Assembly: GCA_024405585.1 (NCBI GenBank)
Contig: JAKSOM010000078.1
Coordinates: 1 to 5,108 of the forward strand
Source of the DNA: Acidaminococcaceae bacterium
GTDB taxonomy: Bacteria; Bacillota; Negativicutes; Acidaminococcales; Acidaminococcaceae
DNA: 5,108 nucleotides
Direction: 5' to 3'
Shown: positions 1 through 5,057 of the stretch, one piece after another
Numbering within the stretch: the stretch's first letter is position 1
How the letters are laid out: the number at the start of each line of letters is the position of its first letter
Program-made: the position numbers and the translations under genes
Notes under the pieces: generated by a model
What the model saw: only the letters and a program-made list of their open reading frames with translations
Databases searched by the model: none
Told to the model about the DNA's origin: nothing

Positions 1-873
1 GATGTGCATCACGGGGACGGTTCCCAGGATGTGTTTTACCATGACCCCAATACACTCTATATCTCTTTTCATCAGGACGGCAGGACTTTGTACCCCGGTA
101 CGGGATTTCCGGAAGAGGCGGGCAGCCCCGGGGCCTGGGGGACCAATATCAATCTGCCCCTGTTGCCCGGGACCGGGGATGAGGGATTGCACCGGTTGTT
201 TGACGGTCTGATTGCCCCCATGCTGGCGGATTTTCAGCCGGAATTGATAATCAATTCCGCAGGGCAGGACAACCATTTCTCCGATCCTTTGGCCAATATG
301 CAGATTACGGCCCAGGGTTATGCCCGTCTGGCGGACAAATTGAAGGCGGATATTGCGGTGCTGGAGGGCGGTTATTCCGTGGAGAGCGCCCTGCCCTATG
401 TGAATACGGGGATTATTTTGGCCATGGCAGGGTTGGACTACAGTCATGTGGTGGAGCCGGATTTGAGCGGGTTGAGACCTCAGGACAAGCGTTGCAATCA
501 ACGGGTGGATGAACTGATCGGGCAAAGCGGTGAAATTTATTTCAACAGGGAGAAGACCCGTAAACTTTTGTTGGAAAAATGTCACGGGGTTTGGACCCGT
601 AAGAAACATATTTATTACGACGAGGAGGGAATCCGGGAAGAACAGATTGAGACGGTGCGTTACTGCGATTGCGGCGGTTACTTTACCATTAAGACGGCGG
701 CAGAGGGAACACGATTTGGAGACCAAAGTGCTTTTGTGGTTTGTTTGCCCAGGGGTATTTGTCCCAAATGTTTGGCCATGGCCCGGGACGAGGCCCTCAG
801 GGAGAAGAGAACCGGCAAATGGATGTATGTTTTGCTCCAGTACATTGAGTCAGGTGAGATTGAAACTTTATAG
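1..873 (+). CDS. Histone deacetylase / acetoin-utilisation family deacetylase, 5'-truncated, with Cys-bearing C-terminal extension
   Basis: The reading frame is open from base 1 and ends at TAG 871-873, so 290 C-terminal residues are present and the N-terminal part, including the catalytic His-His pair, lies outside the window. Visible arginase/deacetylase-fold motifs, numbered from the first residue here, are DVHHGDG at 1-7 (D1 and H3 match the zinc ligands of HDAC-like proteins), the YPGTGFPEE stretch typical of bacterial class II-like members, SAGQDNH at 86-92 (D90 is the third zinc ligand), and LEGGY at 121-125 with the transition-state tyrosine Y125. The family hydrolyses acetyl-lysine, acetyl-polyamine or other acylamides; the substrate here cannot be told. 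The deacetylase core should end near residue 155. The remaining 135 residues are not part of the usual core and carry C222-x-C224, C248 and C254-x2-C257, which could be a zinc-ribbon-like site (inference). The protein is probably cytoplasmic. No terminator is visible before the next promoter. Confidence 0.9.
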   Translation, partial: DVHHGDGSQDVFYHDPNTLYISFHQDGRTLYPGTGFPEEAGSPGAWGTNINLPLLPGTGDEGLHRLFDGLIAPMLADFQPELIINSAGQDNHFSDPLANMQITAQGYARLADKLKADIAVLEGGYSVESALPYVNTGIILAMAGLDYSHVVEPDLSGLRPQDKRCNQRVDELIGQSGEIYFNREKTRKLLLEKCHGVWTRKKHIYYDEEGIREEQIETVRYCDCGGYFTIKTAAEGTRFGDQSAFVVCLPRGICPKCLAMARDEALREKRTGKWMYVLLQYIESGEIETL

Positions 874-888
874 TCGGTGGTATGTTGC

Positions 889-917
889 TTGAATAATGAA
901 ATGCGGTCTGATATAAT
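889..917 (+). promoter_or_regulatory. Sigma-A type promoter of the ABC transporter/lipase unit
   Basis: A TTGAAT -35 box (889-894) and a perfect TATAAT -10 box (912-917) are separated by 17 nt. A TG at 909-910 gives an extended -10. Transcription should start near 924, leaving a leader of roughly 24 nt that contains the AGGGAAGGAAG ribosome-binding stretch (931-941) six bases before the permease ATG. It lies in the 74-base gap after the deacetylase gene, so the transporter unit can be transcribed independently. No operator-like palindrome was seen. Confidence 0.8.
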
Positions 918-947
918 GTAGTATCTTTGTAGGGAAGGAAGCTGTAA

Positions 948-1736
948 ATGCCTGAAACATTTTTTGGTTGGGTTCTTTTTTTAGTCGACAAATACGGAAT
1001 GATTTTTGTCAAGGGTGCAGGGGTGACACTGGCCCTGGCGGTTGTCGGCACCGCCATCGGTTGTATTATCGGTTTGATTGTGGGTATCATTCAGACCATT
1101 CCGGTGGACCCGGAAGACAGTATCTTTAAAAAAGTTTTTGTCAAAATCATTAAGTGGTTTTTAGATGCTTATGTGGAGGTTTTCCGCGGTACGCCTATGA
1201 TTGTGCAGGCCATGGTGTTCTACTACGGGGCCATGAGCATGTTTGATATTGATATGAGTCCTATGTTTGCGGGCTTTTTGGTGGTCAGCATCAATACCGG
1301 CGCTTACATGGCGGAGACGGTTCGTGGCGGTATCGACAGCATTGACCCGGGACAGAAGGAGGCGGCTGTGGCCATCGGCATGAACCACATGCAGACCATG
1401 CGTTGTGTTGTTTTGCCCCAGGCCCTGCGGAATGTTATGCCCCAGCTGGGCAATAACCTGATTATCAACATCAAGGATACCAGTGTGTTGAATGTTATCA
1501 GTGTGACGGAACTATATTTCGCTTCCAAATCCGCCGCCGGTGTCTATTACCGTTATTTTGAAGTGTTCTTTGTAACCTGCGTGGTATATTTCATTATGAC
1601 TTTCACCGCCAGCCGTCTGCTCAGAATGTGGGAAAAGAAAATGGACGGGCCTGCGGATTACGATTTGGTTAATTTTGATCCCATGATGGATCCCTGTGGG
1701 GCGGTACCGCTGCCCAAGGTGAAGAAAGGGCATTGA
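948..1736 (+). CDS. Polar amino-acid ABC transporter permease (HisM/GlnP type)
   Basis: This 262-residue inner-membrane subunit should form the translocation pore of an ABC importer for a polar amino acid such as glutamine, glutamate, arginine or cystine; the sequence does not say which. A hydrophobic segment at about 24-48 is followed by an amphipathic stretch and the family hallmark EVFRGTP (77-83). Further membrane segments lie at about 84-98, 105-123 and 204-223. The cytoplasmic EAA loop that docks on the ATPase is clear: EAAVAIG (138-144) and LPQALR (156-161). The ATG is preceded by AGGGAAGGAAG with a 6-nt spacer, and no better start exists downstream. It ends 1 nt before the ATPase gene. 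After the last membrane segment there is a hydrophilic tail of about 35 residues that is longer than in most relatives. One permease gene suggests a homodimer or pairing with a subunit encoded elsewhere. Confidence 0.93.
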   Translation: MPETFFGWVLFLVDKYGMIFVKGAGVTLALAVVGTAIGCIIGLIVGIIQTIPVDPEDSIFKKVFVKIIKWFLDAYVEVFRGTPMIVQAMVFYYGAMSMFDIDMSPMFAGFLVVSINTGAYMAETVRGGIDSIDPGQKEAAVAIGMNHMQTMRCVVLPQALRNVMPQLGNNLIINIKDTSVLNVISVTELYFASKSAAGVYYRYFEVFFVTCVVYFIMTFTASRLLRMWEKKMDGPADYDLVNFDPMMDPCGAVPLPKVKKGH

Positions 1737-1737
1737 T

Positions 1738-2484
1738 ATGGCAGAGAAGGAATTGCTTTTGTCCGTGCAAGGACTGCAAAAAACATTCGGGGAACATGTG
1801 GTGCTGAAGGGCATCAGTATGGATATTTGCAAGGGTGATGTGATTTGCATTATCGGACCTTCAGGTTGCGGCAAATCAACTTTCATCCGTTGCATCAATT
1901 TTTTGGAACAACCTACGGACGGAGAGATACTTTACAGAGGGGTTAATGCCAAAAAGGCCTTCAAGTCCCTGCCCATCTACCGTACCAAGGTGGGGATGGT
2001 GTTCCAACAGTTCAACCTTTTCAACAATATGACGGTATTGGAAAATTGTACCGTAGGACAGATTAAGGTGCAGGGCAAGGGTCAGGAGGAAGCCCGTGAA
2101 AACGCCATGAAATATTTGCGTCATGTGGATATGAGCGCCTATATCAATGCCAAACCTTACCAGTTGAGCGGCGGTCAGAAGCAGCGGGTGGCTATTGCCA
2201 GGGCTCTGGCATTGGAACCGGAGGTGCTGCTGATGGATGAACCCACCAGTGCATTGGATCCGGAAATGGTGGGGGAGGTATTGAAGGTTATGGGTGATTT
2301 GGCCAAGGAAGGACTGACCATGGTTATTGTGACTCATGAAATGGCCTTCGCCCGGGATGTAAGCACCAAAGTGGTAATGTTGAATGACGGTGTTATCGGG
2401 GAACAGGGGGACCCCGGGGAGTTTTTCAGTCATCCGAAGACGGACCGGGCCAAGGAATTTTTGAGCCGGTTTCAGAATTTGTAA
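1738..2484 (+). CDS. Polar amino-acid ABC transporter ATP-binding protein (GlnQ/HisP type)
   Basis: This 248-residue ATPase should power the permease encoded just upstream. All nucleotide-binding motifs are intact: Walker A GPSGCGKST (40-48), Q-loop VFQQFNLF (88-95), signature LSGGQ (143-147), Walker B VLLMDEPT (163-170) with catalytic Glu168, D-loop SALDPE (171-176) and the switch histidine His200 in VTHEM. The QFNLF and SALDPE variants and the length are typical of the polar amino-acid uptake subfamily. The start lies 1 nt after the permease stop, with an AAAGGG Shine-Dalgarno site at 1725-1730 inside the end of the permease gene, so the two are surely co-transcribed and probably translationally coupled. 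No periplasmic binding-protein gene lies on either side, so substrate specificity must come from a protein encoded elsewhere. This is a complete gene with no sign of damage. Confidence 0.96.
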   Translation: MAEKELLLSVQGLQKTFGEHVVLKGISMDICKGDVICIIGPSGCGKSTFIRCINFLEQPTDGEILYRGVNAKKAFKSLPIYRTKVGMVFQQFNLFNNMTVLENCTVGQIKVQGKGQEEARENAMKYLRHVDMSAYINAKPYQLSGGQKQRVAIARALALEPEVLLMDEPTSALDPEMVGEVLKVMGDLAKEGLTMVIVTHEMAFARDVSTKVVMLNDGVIGEQGDPGEFFSHPKTDRAKEFLSRFQNL

Positions 2485-2487
2485 ATA

Positions 2488-3819
2488 ATGAAGAAAATAT
2501 TAGTACTGATGATGGCGGCTTTTTGTTGGTCCTTTGGGGCTATGGCCGCCATTTCTCAACAGTTGAGGAATGAGTATAACGAAGCGTATCTGACTATGAT
2601 TGCCTCCGCCGGTTGTGTGGAAAGTTATTTGAACCATAACAGGGATGATTTCAGTTTATTGAAATCCTGCGGCTGGCAGGTTGATTACTTCGACAAAGGC
2701 ACCAAAAAACTGAAGACCCATTTCACTTTGGCAAAAAAGGAAACGGATACCGGGGAACACATCTATCTGCTTATTTTCAGAGGTTCGGCGGAATTGAATG
2801 ACTGGGGGTTTAACCTGAAGGCAGGCCATTGCGCCTATGCCGGCAGGAATTTGCAGGAGATGGTGGCGGCGGCATCCGTACCCTATGACAAGAACCGTCC
2901 GGCGGTGCACAAGGGTTTCAATTTGTATGTTGAGAGAATCTTGCGGGATTATGTTTTGTTGCAGGACGGCAGGACTTTCAAGGATGTGTTCGCCGAAATA
3001 GCCGAAAACCCACGCTGCCGTCTGCTGATTACCGGGCACAGTTTGGGCGGTGCGGTGGCGGCTTTGTTGGGGCAGAGATTATATGATTTGGGCCTGCCGA
3101 AGGAAAAATTTCAGATTATAACTTTTGGCGCCCCGGCAGTGGGAAATGCCGCTTTTGTAGAAGAATTCGGTAAAAGGGTTTCTTTGGTACGCTGCACCAC
3201 CACGGCGGACCCGGTTCCGGGTTCTGTGCAGACCCTGTTTCATGACTATAAACATTTTGGTCAGCATGTAAAATATGACGTGGATATCCGTTCCTCCGAC
3301 AATCAGCATAACAGTACGCTGTATCTTGATAATGCTTTTTTGCGGTACTACGAGGTACGGAGGAAAATAGAAAAACAGATTGGCGGCAGTTTGCGTGCCA
3401 AAAGCAGGGTTACCGACGGTGTGCCTGTGGTGGGGGTGCAGGTGGAGATATCCGGGGAGGCGGGACAATATAAGTATATGCCGGAACTTCGGGAGTTTCT
3501 GCTGGACCAGTATGCCGGTTGCCTGCCAAGCTATTGTTTATTGGCTCCGGGTGAGGCGGCCGGTTGTGACTATCGAATCTGTTGTGAAATAAACGGGTGG
3601 CAGGACCGCAGGGAAAAGGTTTGGTATGTGGAAGTGGCACAAAATTTGACTAAAGGAAGAAAAACCGCCTTGGGGATGGCAATCTATAATAGGAGAGTGG
3701 CCGGTGGCAGCGGCAATGTTAAGTCCCTGGCGGAGAATTGGCTGGAGGCCAGACGGGATTTGCAGAAGCGGCTCCCCTTTGTGACCGATGGTGTCAAATT
3801 AAATTTACTGACGGATTAG
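2488..3819 (+). CDS. Exported class 3 lipase (alpha/beta hydrolase) with uncharacterised C-terminal region
   Basis: This 443-residue protein has a Sec signal peptide: MKK at the N terminus, a hydrophobic core at about 4-15, and GAMA-A as likely cleavage near residue 20. It should act in the periplasm or envelope. The class 3 lipase core includes FRGSAELNDWGFNL (97-110), equivalent to the oxyanion/lid-side FRGT..DW..N motif; the nucleophile elbow GHSLGG (183-188) with Ser185; FGAPAVGN (213-220); and DPVPG (241-245) with the probable acid Asp241. His274 in the DNQH segment is my best candidate for the catalytic base; His256 is in the YKHFG motif. The family hydrolyses acylglycerols or phospholipids. 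Residues 300-443 are not recognised and contain five cysteines (345, 350, 360, 365, 366). The gene starts 3 nt after the ATPase stop and no Shine-Dalgarno site is visible, so coupling to ATPase translation is likely. The chosen ATG is supported because it gives an ideal signal peptide. Confidence 0.88.
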   Translation: MKKILVLMMAAFCWSFGAMAAISQQLRNEYNEAYLTMIASAGCVESYLNHNRDDFSLLKSCGWQVDYFDKGTKKLKTHFTLAKKETDTGEHIYLLIFRGSAELNDWGFNLKAGHCAYAGRNLQEMVAAASVPYDKNRPAVHKGFNLYVERILRDYVLLQDGRTFKDVFAEIAENPRCRLLITGHSLGGAVAALLGQRLYDLGLPKEKFQIITFGAPAVGNAAFVEEFGKRVSLVRCTTTADPVPGSVQTLFHDYKHFGQHVKYDVDIRSSDNQHNSTLYLDNAFLRYYEVRRKIEKQIGGSLRAKSRVTDGVPVVGVQVEISGEAGQYKYMPELREFLLDQYAGCLPSYCLLAPGEAAGCDYRICCEINGWQDRREKVWYVEVAQNLTKGRKTALGMAIYNRRVAGGSGNVKSLAENWLEARRDLQKRLPFVTDGVKLNLLTD

Positions 3820-3862
3820 ATGAAATTTGGATTGCAGACGGAGGCGGTTTTTGCAGAATAGT

Positions 3863-3891
3863 TTGCAATGTAGCCGGATATAATGTATAAT
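3863..3891 (+). promoter_or_regulatory. Promoter of the YhcH-family gene, with tandem -10 boxes
   Basis: A TTGCAA -35 box (3863-3868) lies 17 nt before a perfect TATAAT (3886-3891). A second TATAAT at 3879-3884 is part of a direct tandem repeat of TATAATG (3879-3885 and 3886-3892), but it has no -35 box at a workable distance. The expected start is near 3898, giving a leader of about 24 nt. The 102 bases between the lipase stop and the next ATG contain this promoter and no convincing terminator. Confidence 0.75.
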
Positions 3892-3921
3892 GCACGGAAC
3901 GTAACCTGAAAGGAGAAAATT

Positions 3922-4389
3922 ATGATTTTTGGTTCTATGGACTATGTGGAGAAGTATGCTCCCTATTTGGATTATCGTGTATTAAGGGCGTTGGAATGGA
4001 TTCAGACCATGGATTTTACCGGTTTGCCGGAGGGCGAATACGAAATTCTTGGTGAAGATATTTTTGCCCGTATCAGTGAATATGACACCCAACCCCATGA
4101 CGAAAGGGGAGCGGAGCGCCATGAGAAGTATATTGACGTGCAGTATTTTTTGGAGGGACAGGAAACAGTATATTTTACTCCTTACCAAATTACCTACAAG
4201 TTGGATGTGCATGCGGAAATGAGGGAAGACACCCTTTTCTACAAGGATGTGAAAAATGAGAATTGTGTACATGCCAAGGCCGGCGATTTTGCAGTGTTCT
4301 ACCCTTGGGAAATTCACCGTCCCAATTGCTTCTATGCTGACAAGCCCGACCATGTGAAGAAGGTTGTGGTGAAAGTGAAGGTATTTTAA
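3922..4389 (+). CDS. YhcH/YjgK/YiaL family cupin protein
   Basis: This 155-residue protein has the normal length for its family (DUF386), a single-domain beta-sandwich related to cupins. Family hallmarks are visible: ERHEKYIDVQY at 65-75, where Glu65, His67 and Asp72 lie in the region that binds the metal, the following FLEGQE (76-81), and FYPWEIHRPN at 126-135 with His132. Members act on sugars: E. coli YhcH (NanQ) is an N-acetylneuraminate anomerase and YiaL lies in a sugar-acid operon. No sugar genes are adjacent here, so the substrate cannot be assigned. It is cytoplasmic, with no signal peptide. The start is firm: AAAGGAG (3909-3915) ends 6 nt before the ATG. The gene stands alone under its own promoter and stops 10 nt before the -35 box of the tRNA promoter, with no terminator between, so read-through into the tRNA genes is likely. 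Confidence 0.92.
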   Translation: MIFGSMDYVEKYAPYLDYRVLRALEWIQTMDFTGLPEGEYEILGEDIFARISEYDTQPHDERGAERHEKYIDVQYFLEGQETVYFTPYQITYKLDVHAEMREDTLFYKDVKNENCVHAKAGDFAVFYPWEIHRPNCFYADKPDHVKKVVVKVKVF

Positions 4390-4398
4390 CAATTTCGC

Positions 4399-4427
4399 TT
4401 GACAATGGGTAAAGTATTTTGTATAAT
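4399..4427 (+). promoter_or_regulatory. Consensus promoter of the tRNA cluster
   Basis: A perfect TTGACA (4399-4404), a 17-nt spacer and a perfect TATAAT (4422-4427). The start should be near 4434, about 11 nt before the first tRNA. Full consensus fits the strong expression of a stable-RNA operon. It has no GC-rich discriminator: the bases after the -10 are ACCCCTTG. Confidence 0.92.
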
Positions 4428-4444
4428 ACCCCTTGTTTGAATTT

Positions 4445-4529
4445 GGACAGGTTCCCGAGTGGTTAAAGGGAGCAGACTGTAAATCTGCCGCGTTTCGCTT
4501 CGTTGGTTCGAATCCAACCCTCTCCACCA
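4445..4529 (+). tRNA. tRNA-Tyr (anticodon GTA)
   Basis: This class II tRNA is 85 nt long with encoded CCA (4527-4529). The anticodon stem GCAGA/TCTGC (4472-4476/4484-4488) holds the loop CTGTAAA with anticodon GTA at 4479-4481. The 13-nt variable arm (4489-4501) is expected for bacterial tRNA-Tyr. The T arm is GTTGG-TTCGAAT-CCAAC (4502-4518). The acceptor strands 4445-4451 and 4519-4525 pair except for C4448 opposite C4522 (positions 4:69). The D region CCCGAGTGGTTAAAGGG is typical of tRNA-Tyr. This is the first gene of the cluster. Confidence 0.95.
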
Positions 4530-4537
4530 CAGCATAT

Positions 4538-4613
<76 letters not shown>

Positions 4614-4622
4614 ATTTTATAT

Positions 4623-4698
4623 GCTGATGTAGCTCAGTCGGCAGAGCGTATCCTTGGTAAGGATAAGGTCACCAGTTCAATCCTGGTCATCAGCTCCA
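4623..4698 (+). tRNA. tRNA-Thr (anticodon GGT)
   Basis: A 76-nt tRNA with encoded CCA and discriminator T4695. The acceptor GCTGATG/CATCAGC (4623-4629/4688-4694) pairs completely. The anticodon stem TATCC/GGATA encloses loop TTGGTAA with anticodon GGT at 4656-4658, and the T arm is ACCAG-TTCAATC-CTGGT. It reads ACC and ACT codons. It lies 9 nt after the initiator tRNA and is followed by seven T residues before the next tRNA. Confidence 0.96.
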
Positions 4699-4705
4699 TT
4701 TTTTT

Positions 4706-4782
4706 GGCGGCATAGCTCAGTTGGCTAGAGCAAGCGGTTCATACCCGCTGTGTCCGCGGTTCAAATCCGTGTGCCGCTACCA
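4706..4782 (+). tRNA. Elongator tRNA-Met (anticodon CAT)
   Basis: A 77-nt tRNA with encoded CCA. The acceptor GGCGGCA/TGCCGCT (4706-4712/4772-4778) ends in a G1:U72 pair. The anticodon stem AGCGG/CCGCT holds loop TTCATAC with CAT at 4740-4742. The GGCGG start, the G:U end and the TTCATAC loop resemble Bacillus elongator tRNA-Met as I recall it. The alternative is the lysidine-modified tRNA-Ile2, which also has a CAT anticodon but usually a CTCATAA loop and a fully paired acceptor end. This is the last gene of the cluster, followed at once by the terminator. Confidence 0.88.
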
Positions 4783-4788
4783 GAAAAT

Positions 4789-4819
4789 AAAGCTGTCAAA
4801 TTGTTTTGGCAGCTTTTTT
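4789..4819 (+). terminator. Intrinsic terminator of the tRNA cluster
   Basis: A 12-bp stem (4789-4800 with 4805-4816, one G:U pair at 4796/4809) closes a TTGT loop. The descending arm runs into six T residues (4814-4819), and more T-rich sequence follows. The ascending side is A-rich, so it may also work in the other direction, although no converging gene is visible. Confidence 0.93.
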
Positions 4820-4848
4820 GTTTATTTGTGATTGTTTGCACAGCGGAA

Positions 4849-4898
4849 TAAAAATTTCTAAAATATATATTGACAAATCAGATTTGACACATTATCAT
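4849..4898 (+). promoter_or_regulatory. Strong promoter with AT-rich upstream element, before the last gene
   Basis: TTGACA (4870-4875), a 17-nt spacer and TATCAT (4893-4898) match the sigma-A consensus with one change. The 20 bases before the -35 box (about 4849-4869) are almost pure A/T, as in an UP element that binds the RNA polymerase alpha subunit. A second TTGACA (4884-4889) has no -10 at a suitable distance. Transcription should start near 4905. It lies after the tRNA terminator, so the downstream gene is independently and probably highly expressed. Confidence 0.78.
4874..4886. promoter_or_regulatory. Candidate operator: perfect 6-1-6 palindrome in the promoter spacer
   Basis: CAAATC-A-GATTTG is a perfect inverted repeat with a single central base. 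It overlaps the end of the -35 box and the start of the spacer, where a bound repressor would block RNA polymerase. No other copy was noticed in the window. An operator role is inferred from position only, since AT-rich DNA gives short palindromes by chance. Confidence 0.35.
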
Positions 4899-4904
4899 AT
4901 CACA

Positions 4905-5057
4905 AATAAGGACAAAAGTCCTTGATTTTTACAAACTCTGTAAACCGCAGGTCCGTGGGCACGAAGCAGTGGAAACAAGGCAACACGATGCGGGCAGGCA
5001 GGCGGCAGATGGTTTGGCAGAGGGAATTTATTTTTTTGTTCATGAAGGAGATTAATC
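4905..5057 (+). promoter_or_regulatory. Long 5' leader with predicted RNA structure
   Basis: Between the inferred transcription start and the last ATG lie about 153 bases without a credible gene. Three elements are visible. A hairpin AAGGAC-AAAA-GTCCTT (4908-4923) sits almost at the 5' end. A long-range stem pairs 4936-4946 with 5011-5022 (ten Watson-Crick pairs, one T:G, one bulged G). A G/C/A-rich interior carries CCGCA (4945-4949) that could instead pair with TGCGG (4989-4993). A T-rich stretch (5027-5040) then leads to the Shine-Dalgarno AAGGAG (5045-5050), 7 nt before the ATG. I do not recognise a known riboswitch class. It may stabilise the mRNA or control translation. Confidence 0.5.

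Noticed and set aside
1876..2433. Long minus-strand open frame (185 codons) opposite the ABC ATPase gene
   Set aside because: It lies wholly antisense to a gene with every ATPase motif intact, and its translation is low-complexity His/Gln-rich shadow sequence.
3831..3869. Inverted repeat ATTGCA/TGCAAT after the lipase gene as a possible terminator
   Set aside because: The six-base arms are 27 bases apart, overlap the -35 box of the next promoter and are not followed by a T-tract.
4699..4705. Seven T residues after tRNA-Thr as a terminator
   Set aside because: The only stem before them is the tRNA acceptor itself, and a complete tRNA-Met gene followed by a strong terminator comes next, so this is probably a spacer.
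4936..5022. Known RNA classes (cobalamin, cyclic-di-GMP or manganese riboswitch, RNase P, tmRNA, hammerhead or HDV-like ribozyme)
   Set aside because: I compared the conserved core strings I remember with this region and none was present in the right order; a covariance-model search would settle it.
5018..5038. The leader stem followed by TTTTTTT (5031-5037) as an intrinsic terminator or end of a small RNA
   Set aside because: The T-run begins 8 bases after the stem and the stem spans a 64-base interior, so it does not fit a normal terminator; attenuation cannot be fully excluded.
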